From the NCBI RefSeq assembly GCF_004135385.1, contig NZ_CP035493.1:3043440-3107439 (forward strand): a stretch of DNA of 64,000 nt. The letters are read 5' to 3'. Below, in pieces: positions 56,918-64,000 of this stretch. Under the pieces are notes generated by a model, which was given only the letters and a program-made list of their open reading frames with translations, was not told the origin of the DNA and did not search any database. Origin of the DNA: Xylanimonas protaetiae (GTDB lineage: Bacteria > Actinomycetota > Actinomycetes > Actinomycetales > Cellulomonadaceae). Positions within the stretch are counted from its first letter, which is position 1. Every line of letters starts with the position of its first letter. The position numbers were made by a program, and so were the translations under genes.

Positions 56918-57346
56918 ATGGTTCCCGAGATCAACTACTGGGCTGTGCTCGTCGCCACCGCGTCCACGATGGTGGTTGGCACGCTCTGGTACACGCCGCG
57001 GGTGTTCGGCGCCCGGTGGATGCGCCTGACCGGCGTCGACCCGGGCCAGGCGGGCGTCAGCGCCGTCGGGCCGATCGTCGCCACCGTCGTGGTCAGCTTC
57101 GTCACCGCGCGGGTGCTGGCCGGTGCCACGTACATCGCGTGGTGGTTCTACGACACCGGGTTCCTCGTCGCGGCGCTCGTCACCGGGGTCGCGCTGTGGC
57201 TCGGCTTCACCGCGGCCCGGTTCGTCACGCACGACGCGTTCGAGGGCCGGCCCGTCGCGCTGACCACGCTCAACGTCGCCCACGAGCTCGTGACCGTGCT
57301 CGTCATGGCGCTCGTCCTCGGCCTGTGGCCGCCCTCCGGCGTCTGA
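56918..57346 (+). CDS. DUF1761 family membrane protein
   Basis: A 142-residue protein with four membrane helices. The N-terminal segment [24 protein letters not shown] contains the LWYTP motif of the family. Function is unknown. A GGGGAGG site lies 9 bases before the ATG; GTG and TTG codons just upstream are alternatives. It is divergent from rpe. Confidence 0.78.
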   Translation: MVPEINYWAVLVATASTMVVGTLWYTPRVFGARWMRLTGVDPGQAGVSAVGPIVATVVVSFVTARVLAGATYIAWWFYDTGFLVAALVTGVALWLGFTAARFVTHDAFEGRPVALTTLNVAHELVTVLVMALVLGLWPPSGV

Positions 57347-57392
57347 CCCGCCCGCGGGGCTCTCGTCACGGGGCCCAGCCAGCGGGCCCCGC

Positions 57393-57447
57393 CAGCGGGT
57401 GCTTCGTCAGCGGGTGCTTCGTCAGCGGGTGCTTCGTCAGCGGGTGC
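57393..57447 (-). repeat. 15-bp tandem repeat carrying the rsmB stop
   Basis: Three full copies and a partial fourth of a 15-base unit (plus strand CAGCGGGTGCTTCGT) run through the end of rsmB. Read on the rsmB strand each copy ends in CCCGCTGA, so the TGA stop is repeated in frame. A related GCCAGCGGG lies just upstream. Confidence 0.92.
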
Positions 57448-59020
57448 GACGCAGCAGCGTCAGGTGCATCGCGTCCGTGCCGTGCACGTGCGGCCACAGC
57501 TGGACGTCCTCGCGGTCCCCGAGCGGGATGTCCGCGCCCGGCGTGACGACGGTGCGCACCGCCTCCCGGGCGTCGAGCCGCTCGGCGTCAGGGACGCCGT
57601 CGACCGTGCGGCGGCGCAGCACGTCGTCGACGACGACGCGCGTCTCGGCCAGGTGCGGGGAGCACGTGACGTAGGCGACCACTCCCCCGACGCGGACGGC
57701 GTCGAGGGCCGAGCCCAGCAGCTCGCGCTGCAGGCCCGTGAGGACCGTGAGGTCCGCGGGCGTGCGCCGCCAGCGCGACTCGGGACGGCGCCGCAGCGCG
57801 CCCAGGCCCGTGCAGGGCGCGTCGACGAGGACGCGGTCGTACGCGCCCGGCTCCTGGGCGCCCACCTCGCGGCCGTCGCCCGTGCGGACGCGCTCCACGA
57901 CGCCGTCCGGCACCGCGCGCAGCGCCTTGCGCACGAGGTTCGCGCGGTGCGGGGCGACCTCGTTCGCGACGACCGTGGCGCCGCGCTGCGCGGCCAGCGC
58001 CGCGAGCAGGGACGCCTTGCCGCCCGGGCCCGCGCACAGGTCGAGCCAGCGCGCGTCACGCCCGTCGAGCGGGGCGGCCGCGAGCGCCAGCGCGACGGCC
58101 TGGGAGCCCTCGTCCTGGACGCCGGCGCGGCCGTCGGCGACGGCGGGCACGCTCAGGGGGTCCTGCCCGGCCAGGACGAGGGCGGTGGGCAGCCAGCGGC
58201 CGGGGTCGAGGCGGAGGCCGTCGGGGGCGCCGTCGCGGATCTCGTCCGCGGTGACGAGGCCGGGGCGGGCGACGAGGGTGACGCGGGGGGCGGCGTTGTC
58301 GGCGTCGAGGAGGGCGTCGAGCTCGGCAGGGTCCCTCCCGTCCCCGGCGAGCGCCTCGCGCAGGGCGCGGGCGATCCACACGGGGTGGGAGCCGACGACG
58401 GCGGCCGCGGTGACGGGGTCGGGGGCGTCGGTGCGCAGCTCGTCGAGCCAGGCGTCGAGGGAGGTGCCCGCGACGCGGCGCAGGACGGCGTTGACGAACT
58501 GGGAGGCGCCGGCGCCGACGCGGTCGCGGGCGAGGCCGACGGTCTCGGAGACGGCGGCGTGCGTGGGGACGCGCATGCCGAGGAGCTGGTGGGTGCCGAG
58601 GCGGAGCACGTCGAGGACGGCGGCGTCGAGGCGGTCCAGGGGCCGGTCGACGCAGCGGGCCAGGACGGCGTCGTAGCGGCCCCGCAGGCGCAGGGTGCCG
58701 TAGGCGAGCTCGGTGGCGAAGGCGGCGTCGCGGCCGGCGATGCGGCGCTCGCGCAGCAGGGGCGGCAGGACGAGGTTGGCGTAGGCGTCGGAGCCGTCGA
58801 CCTCACGCAGGACGTCGAACGCGGCGGTGCGGGCGGGGTCGCTCCACCGCCGGCGCTGGGAGGGCGCCTGGGCGGTGCGGGACTGCTCGCCGCGGGAGCG
58901 GGCGGCGCCGCGCTGCCGGCCGCGGGCGTCGCGGCGGTCCGTGCCGCCGCGACGGTCGTCGCCGCCGGAGCGTCGGCGGTCGTCAGGGCCGCGACGGTCG
59001 GCGCCGTCGTACCCGCTCAC
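57437..59020 (-). CDS. rsmB: 16S rRNA (cytosine-5)-methyltransferase RsmB
   Basis: A 527-residue SAM-dependent methylase for C967 of 16S rRNA. The N-terminal NusB-like RNA-binding domain includes [10 protein letters not shown] and [10 protein letters not shown]; the catalytic domain has the SAM motif [11 protein letters not shown], motif [10 protein letters not shown] and motif [10 protein letters not shown] with both catalytic cysteines. The first 65 residues are an Arg/Gly/Asp-rich low-complexity tail ([14 protein letters not shown]). The GTG start overlaps the fmt stop (GTGA). The stop lies in a tandem repeat. Confidence 0.93.
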   Translation of the reverse strand: MSGYDGADRRGPDDRRRSGGDDRRGGTDRRDARGRQRGAARSRGEQSRTAQAPSQRRRWSDPARTAAFDVLREVDGSDAYANLVLPPLLRERRIAGRDAAFATELAYGTLRLRGRYDAVLARCVDRPLDRLDAAVLDVLRLGTHQLLGMRVPTHAAVSETVGLARDRVGAGASQFVNAVLRRVAGTSLDAWLDELRTDAPDPVTAAAVVGSHPVWIARALREALAGDGRDPAELDALLDADNAAPRVTLVARPGLVTADEIRDGAPDGLRLDPGRWLPTALVLAGQDPLSVPAVADGRAGVQDEGSQAVALALAAAPLDGRDARWLDLCAGPGGKASLLAALAAQRGATVVANEVAPHRANLVRKALRAVPDGVVERVRTGDGREVGAQEPGAYDRVLVDAPCTGLGALRRRPESRWRRTPADLTVLTGLQRELLGSALDAVRVGGVVAYVTCSPHLAETRVVVDDVLRRRTVDGVPDAERLDAREAVRTVVTPGADIPLGDREDVQLWPHVHGTDAMHLTLLRRTR

Positions 59021-59967
59021 CGGGCGTCCTCCGTGCCGAGGACGACGTCGCCGCTCAGGCGGGCGCCGCGGGCCCAGTCGGCGGCGGCCATGGGCTTCTT
59101 GCCGACGGGCTGGACGAGGCCGAGCTCGACGGCGTGCGTGGCCGTGCCGACGAGCACGTCGCGCTTGCCGGGGCGCAGCTCGCCGGGCTTGAGGTCGGTG
59201 ACGTCGGGCCGGGGCGTGACGGGGCCGAGGCCCAGGCGGGCGGCGCCGTCCGGCCCGGGGACGGTGGTCCACGCGCCCGGGGCTGGCGTGCAGCCGCGCA
59301 CCAGGCGGTCGACCGCGAGCGCCGGGTCGGTGAAGTCGACGCGGGCGTCGGCGGTGGTGAGCTTCGCGGCGAGCGAGACGCCGTCGGCGGGCTGGGGCTG
59401 CGGGTCGAGGGCGCCGTCCTCGAGCGAGTCGAGCGTCGCGACGAGCAGGCCTGCGCCGGCGTGCGCGAGGCGGCCGAGGAGGTCGCCGGACGTGTCGCGC
59501 GGGCGGACGGCCTCGGTCATGGTGCCCAGCACGGGGCCGGTGTCCATGCCCTCGTCGAGCAGGAACGTGGTGGCGCCGGTGATCTCGTCGCCGGCGATGA
59601 TCGCGCGCTGCACGGGTGCGGCGCCGCGCCAGGCGGGCAGGAGCGAGAAGTGCAGGTTGACCCAGCCGTGGCGGGGCACGGCGAGCACCTCGGTGCGCAG
59701 CAGGTGCCCGTACGCGACGACGGGGGCGGCGTCGACGTCGAGGTCGCGCAGCGCGGCGCGGAACTCCTCGCCGCGGGGCACGTCGGTCAGGACGGGGATC
59801 CCCGCCTCCTCGGCGGCGACGCGCACGGGCGACGGCACGAGCCGGCGGCCGCGCCCGGCGGGGGCGTCCGCCCGGGTGAGCACGGCGACGACGTCGTGCC
59901 GTGAGGCGATCAGGGCCTGGAGGGAGGGGATGGCGGCCTCGGGGGTGCCGGCGAAGAGCAGTCGCAC
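59017..59967 (-). CDS. fmt: Methionyl-tRNA formyltransferase
   Basis: Formylates initiator Met-tRNA. The 316-residue protein has [14 protein letters not shown] at the start, the catalytic [20 protein letters not shown] and the [15 protein letters not shown] segment, plus the C-terminal tRNA-binding domain. It starts at GTG with TAGGAT 6 bases upstream, so the fmt-rsmB transcript is probably leaderless. The fmt-rsmB order matches other actinobacteria (Rv1406-Rv1407). Confidence 0.95.
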   Translation of the reverse strand: MRLLFAGTPEAAIPSLQALIASRHDVVAVLTRADAPAGRGRRLVPSPVRVAAEEAGIPVLTDVPRGEEFRAALRDLDVDAAPVVAYGHLLRTEVLAVPRHGWVNLHFSLLPAWRGAAPVQRAIIAGDEITGATTFLLDEGMDTGPVLGTMTEAVRPRDTSGDLLGRLAHAGAGLLVATLDSLEDGALDPQPQPADGVSLAAKLTTADARVDFTDPALAVDRLVRGCTPAPGAWTTVPGPDGAARLGLGPVTPRPDVTDLKPGELRPGKRDVLVGTATHAVELGLVQPVGKKPMAAADWARGARLSGDVVLGTEDAR

Positions 59968-60059
59968 CTGGTGATCCTACGTTCCGCGCGTCGGCGGGGC
60001 TGCGGGTCGGCGCTGGTGGGGCCGCAGAGCGGGTGGTGCGGGCGGTACGCTTGACGGTC

Positions 60060-60974
60060 GTGTCCCGGGTCGACCTTCCTCGTCTGCGCCGGCCTCGTGT
60101 GTGCCGGGCGACCGGGCGCCGGGCGACCGGGCCGGTGCTGGCGTTCGCGCTGTGCTCGCTGATCGCTGCCCCGTCGCCCGCCCCATCGCCCGTGCCGGAG
60201 GGCCCGGCCGGGGCCGCCGCCACGGCGCAGGCGCCCACCGCCGCGACGGACCTCCTCGCGACGACGGGCCTCCGGACGACGGGAGCGGCTCAGGTTGCCC
60301 CGGCCGCGATGCATCCGCAGCCGCTCGACCCCGGCGACGGGCCCCTGCTCCGCACGCTCGGCACGGGCGCGCCCGCCGACCCGCAGGCGTCCGCCTGGCG
60401 GGCCGCGGCGGACGACCCGGCGAGCACGCTCGTGGTGGTCGACAAGCGCCGCCCCCTGGACCCCGAGGACTTCGTGCCCGCCGACCTGCGCGGCGCGAGC
60501 GGGGTGCTGCTGCGCGCGGACGCGTCGGACGCGTTCCTGGCCCTGGCGGCGGCCGCCGAGGCGGCCGGGGTGCCCGTGCGGGCGCAGAGCGGCTACCGGT
60601 CGTTCGTCGACCAGCAGGTCACCTACCACCGCTGGCAGCGCGAGCTCGGCGACGCCCGCGCCGACGAGCAGTCCGCCCGCCCCGGCCACTCCGAGCACCA
60701 GACGGGCCTCGCGCTCGACGTGCTGCCGCGCGGGGGCGCCTGCCAGGCGTTCGGCTGCTTCGGCGCGACGCCGCAGGCCGCGTGGCTGGCCGCGCACGCC
60801 GCGGAGTACGGGTTCGTGGTCCGCTACCAGGACGGGCAGGAGCCCGTCACCGGGTACACGGCCGAGCCGTGGCACCTGCGCTACGTCGGCGTCGCGGCCG
60901 CGAGCGCCCTGGCGGCGTCGGGCGCGCGCAGCATCGAGGAGTACCTGGGCCTGCCGGCGGCACCCACGTACTGA
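60060..60974 (+). CDS. D-alanyl-D-alanine carboxypeptidase, VanY/M15B type
   Basis: A 304-residue secreted or anchored metallopeptidase that trims peptidoglycan stems. The zinc site is in SEHQTGLALDV and EPWHLRYVG, and SGYRSFVDQQ is the substrate-binding motif. The N-terminus has an Arg-rich region and a hydrophobic helix (GPVLAFALCSLIAAP), then a Pro/Ala-rich linker of about 60 residues, as in exported cell-wall enzymes. TACGCT lies 8 bases before the GTG start. It is divergent from fmt. Confidence 0.88.
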   Translation: MSRVDLPRLRRPRVCRATGRRATGPVLAFALCSLIAAPSPAPSPVPEGPAGAAATAQAPTAATDLLATTGLRTTGAAQVAPAAMHPQPLDPGDGPLLRTLGTGAPADPQASAWRAAADDPASTLVVVDKRRPLDPEDFVPADLRGASGVLLRADASDAFLALAAAAEAAGVPVRAQSGYRSFVDQQVTYHRWQRELGDARADEQSARPGHSEHQTGLALDVLPRGGACQAFGCFGATPQAAWLAAHAAEYGFVVRYQDGQEPVTGYTAEPWHLRYVGVAAASALAASGARSIEEYLGLPAAPTY

Positions 60975-61082
60975 GCCGCCCGCATGGGTTGGGCCGGGTC
61001 GTCCCACGCCTCGGTCGCGGTCGGCGTGGTCCGGGCCACCCCGCCGGTCGTCCCAGCCCCGGCGCTGCCTTCTCCGGCCGAC

Positions 61083-61718
61083 TCAGGCCGCGCCCGCGGG
61101 CCGCACCGGCACGCCGAGGTCGCGCAGCGCGCCACGGAACGCGGCGGTGGTGGTGAAGCGCACCGCGTGGAACCCGACCCCTGCGGCGGCCGCGACGTTG
61201 ACCGGCGAGTCGTCCACGAAGACGGCCCGCGCGGGGTCGACGTCGAACCGCCGGGCGAGCCGGCGGAAGATCTCGGGGTCGGGCTTGGCGATGCCCTCGC
61301 GTCCGGAGACGACGACGTCGTCCATGAGCCCGATCGCGGGTGCGGCGGCGAGCGCGTGGTGGAACGTCTCGGCCCACCAGTTCGTCAGCCCGTACAGGCG
61401 CACCCCGAGGGACTTGAGCTCGGCGACGAGGTCGGCGGCCCCCTCGACGGTGCGCGTGAGGCTGCCCGGATACCCGTCGAGGTACGCGTCGAGCATGCCC
61501 GCCCAGCGGGGGTGCTCGGCCGCGAGCGCGGCGCGCCCGTCGTCGAGGGACCGGCCGGCGTCCTGCAGGTGGTTGAACGCGGCGAAGTCGACGTCGGCGA
61601 AGAACGCGTCGACGTCGGCCGGGTCGTGGGCGGCGAACGCGCCGCGCGGCTCCCAGTGGACGAGCACGTTGCCGACGTCGTAGACGACGGTGTCGATCGG
61701 GGCGGGGGTCGCGGTCAC
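61083..61718 (-). CDS. HAD family hydrolase (haloacid dehalogenase-like)
   Basis: A 211-residue HAD phosphatase. Motif I is YDVGNVLVHW, motif II LTNWWAETF, the Lys in IAKPDPEIFRRL and motif IV FVDDSPVNV. In motif I the second Asp of DxD is replaced by Asn (DVGN), as in epoxide-hydrolase-like and YihX-type HADs. The substrate is unknown. The GTG start overlaps the priA stop (GTGA), so the two are coupled. Confidence 0.88.
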   Translation of the reverse strand: MTATPAPIDTVVYDVGNVLVHWEPRGAFAAHDPADVDAFFADVDFAAFNHLQDAGRSLDDGRAALAAEHPRWAGMLDAYLDGYPGSLTRTVEGAADLVAELKSLGVRLYGLTNWWAETFHHALAAAPAIGLMDDVVVSGREGIAKPDPEIFRRLARRFDVDPARAVFVDDSPVNVAAAAGVGFHAVRFTTTAAFRGALRDLGVPVRPAGAA

Positions 61719-64000
61719 ACCATCTCCTGGGGGTCGAGCTGGACCCGGAGGGCGCCGGGTTCGCGGTGGGCCGAGCGCACGCCGAGCGAGGCGCGCAGCT
61801 GGCGGGCGAGCTCGTCGCCGTCGGCGGCGGGGACGCGGACCAGCACGCGCACGGGGGCGCCGTCGAAGAGGCTGCCGTCGCCCGCCGGCGTCTCCCCCGG
61901 GCCGGTGCGCTCGGAGGGGACCTCGACGGGGCCGAGCGTCGTGGCCGGCCCGGCGAGCGCGACGCGGCCGACGAGCGCGGCGACGGCCGCGCGGTCGCCG
62001 GTGACGGCCGCGACCCGCACGGCGGGCGGCAGGGCGAGCTGGGCCCGTTCGGACAGCTCGCGGTCGGCGAACCCGGCGGGGTCGAAGCGCACGAGCGCGC
62101 CCGTGGGGCCGGGCGCGGCGTCGCCGACGAGCAGCACCTGCCCGCCCGCACCCGCCGGGCGCACCAGGTGGGCGGCGGCGAGCCACCGGTGCAGTGCGCG
62201 CGTCCCGGCGTCGAGACCGGTGCCTGCGGAGGCGGCCGCGGCGTCGAGCAGGAGGGCGGTGACGTACCCGCCGTCGGCGACGGGCTCCGCGCCGGGCGTC
62301 GCGACGACGAGCGCGGGGCGGGCGGGCACCCGGTCGAGGATGCCGCCGGGCGCCGTCGAGGCGGACACGCGCACGGGCACCCCGGGGAACGCCCGGCCGA
62401 GCTCCTCGGCCGTGCGCTCGGAGCCGACGCGCACGGCGCGCAGCGCGCCGGACCCGCACTCGCCGCACCGCCACCCGGCGGCGAGCCGCCCGCACCAGCG
62501 GCACTGCGGCGCCGCGGCCTGGCCGCTCAGGGCGAGCGGCCCGTGGCACTGCGCGCACGTGGCGGGCGTGCGGCACCGTTCGCAGGCGACGATGGGGAGG
62601 TACCCGGTGCGCGGCACCTGCACGAGCACGGGCCCGACGCCCAGGCCGTCGCGCGCGGCGCGCCAGGCCGCCGTCGGGATGCGCGCGCCGGCGCCCGGGC
62701 CCTCGGAGGCCAGCTCGACCGACGTCAGCGCCCGCACGCGCGGGGCGCGCGCCCGCAGCACGTCGCGCGGCGCGGCGATCTCGCGGGCCCAGCCGTCCGC
62801 GAGCAGCGCCTGCGCCTGGACCGTGCGCCCGGGCGACCCGAGGAGGAACGCCGCACCCTCGAGGTCGCTGCGCAGCGCGAGCACGTCCCGCGCGTGCGGG
62901 TAGGGGGCGTGCGGCTCAGCCAGGGTGTCCTCGCCGTCGCCCCACAGCACGACCAGCCCGAGGTGCGCCACGGGTGCGAACATCGCGGCGCGCGTCCCGA
63001 CGACGACACGGGCCCGCCCGCGCGCGGCCGTCAGGAACGCCCGGTAGCGCGGCGCCGCGCCGTCCTCGGCGAGCAGCCGCACGACGTCCGGCACCCCGCC
63101 CGACTCCAGGGCCGCGGCGACCCGGCCCGCGTCCCGGGCGTCCGGCACGACGACGAGCGCGCCGCGGCCCGCGCCGACCGCCGCGCGGGCCGCGGTCGCG
63201 ACGGCCGCGGCCCAGTGCGGCAGGGTCGGCACTCCCCCGGCCTCCGCGGGCGGGGCGAGGCCCGGCAGGGGTGTCCACACGGCCTTGGGCGCGGTGCCGG
63301 CGCCCACGTGCCCCAGGAACGCCTCCCCGCCCCGGTACGCGCCCCACAGGCCCCGCCAGGCGTCCGGAGCGGGGCCGAGCACGGCGACGTCCGCTGGCGC
63401 CGCGACGGCGGCGCGGGACGGCGCCGCGGCGATGGTGGCGTCGTCGTCGTCCGGCACGACCGCGTCGGGCACGGTGGCGTTCGGCGCCTCCTCCCCGGTG
63501 GGCGCCGTCCCGGTCGACGCGTCCTCGGTCGACTCCTTCTCGGTCGGCTCCTTCTCGGTCGGCTCCTTCTCGGTCGGCTCCTTCTCGGTGCGCGCGTGCC
63601 GCGGCGGCACGGCGAGCCGCAGCACGTCCGCCGTGGTCCCGGCCCACCGGGCCGCGACGGCGCGCACCAGCCGCAGCACGGCCGGCGTCAGCACCGGCTC
63701 GGCCGACACGAGCCGCTTGAGCGGCACCAGCCGCCCGTCGTGGTCCGACGCCGCGACCCGCGCGACGACGAACCCGTCGACCTCCTGGGGCCCGAACCGG
63801 GCCCGCACCCGGGCGCCGGGGACGCACCCGTCGGCCATCGCGGCCGGCACGAGGTAGTCGTACTCCCGGTCGAGGTGCGCCGGCTGGAGGTCCAGCAGCA
63901 CCCGCGCGACGGGCAGCTCGGACGCCATCTCCTGCGCCCCGAGGGGCGTCCTGCGCCGCCGCGCCCGGGCGGGCGCCACGACGTCGTCCAGCGCGAGCAG
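61715..64000 (-). CDS. priA: Primosomal protein N' (PriA), N-terminus beyond the window
   Basis: PriA helps restart stalled replication forks. The N-terminal DNA-binding domain (ARVLLDLQPAHLDREYDYLVP) and the eight-cysteine zinc region (CERCRTPATCAQC, then CRWCG and CGECG) are present. As in other actinobacteria the helicase core is degenerate: there is no P-loop GKT and the DEEH box is replaced by GDGED, so it is probably not an active helicase. A tandem EKEPT insertion lies near residues 130-155. The frame stays open to the window edge and the start is probably outside. Confidence 0.92.
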   Translation of the reverse strand: MLALDDVVAPARARRRRTPLGAQEMASELPVARVLLDLQPAHLDREYDYLVPAAMADGCVPGARVRARFGPQEVDGFVVARVAASDHDGRLVPLKRLVSAEPVLTPAVLRLVRAVAARWAGTTADVLRLAVPPRHARTEKEPTEKEPTEKEPTEKESTEDASTGTAPTGEEAPNATVPDAVVPDDDDATIAAAPSRAAVAAPADVAVLGPAPDAWRGLWGAYRGGEAFLGHVGAGTAPKAVWTPLPGLAPPAEAGGVPTLPHWAAAVATAARAAVGAGRGALVVVPDARDAGRVAAALESGGVPDVVRLLAEDGAAPRYRAFLTAARGRARVVVGTRAAMFAPVAHLGLVVLWGDGEDTLAEPHAPYPHARDVLALRSDLEGAAFLLGSPGRTVQAQALLADGWAREIAAPRDVLRARAPRVRALTSVELASEGPGAGARIPTAAWRAARDGLGVGPVLVQVPRTGYLPIVACERCRTPATCAQCHGPLALSGQAAAPQCRWCGRLAAGWRCGECGSGALRAVRVGSERTAEELGRAFPGVPVRVSASTAPGGILDRVPARPALVVATPGAEPVADGGYVTALLLDAAAASAGTGLDAGTRALHRWLAAAHLVRPAGAGGQVLLVGDAAPGPTGALVRFDPAGFADRELSERAQLALPPAVRVAAVTGDRAAVAALVGRVALAGPATTLGPVEVPSERTGPGETPAGDGSLFDGAPVRVLVRVPAADGDELARQLRASLGVRSAHREPGALRVQLDPQEMV
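63531..63590 (-). repeat. 15-bp tandem repeat in priA (EKEPT units)
   Basis: Four units of 15 bases (plus strand GGCTCCTTCTCGGTC, the first slightly changed) encode EKEPT repeated three times plus EKEST. They lie in the linker between the DNA-binding domain and the helicase-like core, followed by more Glu/Thr-rich sequence. Confidence 0.95.

Overview
The window is a single very GC-rich chromosomal segment with about 64 densely packed protein genes. RbpA, a GarA-type FHA protein, HelY, PafBC-neighbourhood Tat genes, long-form HisG and a PriA without a P-loop all point to an actinobacterium. Gene order and codon use fit the Cellulomonadaceae/Promicromonosporaceae group, but the genus is an inference. 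I see no tRNA, rRNA, CRISPR array, prophage or insertion sequence.

The main result is a candidate chromosome dimer resolution (dif) site at 38595-38622, between two convergent genes. Its XerC-type arm, 6-bp centre and XerD-type arm (TTATGT) match the bacterial dif layout. Gene orientation switches there: to the left 25 of 37 genes are on the + strand, to the right 22 of 27 are on the - strand. That is expected where two replichores meet, so the window very probably spans the replication terminus. A tyrosine recombinase gene lies 0.7 kb from the site.

Left arm (1-38.6 kb): tatA-tatC, a diacylglycerol-kinase-like gene and helY; an amidohydrolase; a 36-bp perfect inverted repeat; lnt; rbpA with a SigR-type promoter; a flavin monooxygenase/FMN reductase pair; alanine dehydrogenase; an ECF41 sigma factor with an NADH dehydrogenase and an SDR gene that share one promoter motif; two alpha/beta hydrolases; a short STAND-type regulator; argG with an ARG-box-like operator; then accessory genes (acetyltransferases, AraC/VOC pair, UvrA-like ABC protein, sialate O-acetylesterase, S66 peptidase, a possibly extra methionyl-tRNA synthetase).

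Right arm (38.6-64 kb): the recombinase and a phospholipase D-type cardiolipin synthase; a conserved block of MerR, bifunctional nuclease, FtsR-type MerR, GarA, DUF881, small basic protein, DUF881 and a CDP-alcohol phosphatidyltransferase; a DEAD-box helicase with a structured leader; then PH-domain protein, hisG, hisE, ribH, ribBA, ribE, ribD (FMN riboswitch), rpe, rsmB, fmt, a VanY-type peptidase, a HAD hydrolase and priA.

Two patterns run through the whole window. First, about twenty genes have a TANNNT-type -10 hexamer 6-8 bases before the start codon, so many transcripts should be leaderless; I used this to choose starts. Second, four conserved genes (rbpA, ald, garA, ribE) are each broken at a run of five C on the sense strand, and each is restored by adding one C. 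This looks like homopolymer undercalling in the assembly, so those genes are probably intact in the organism.
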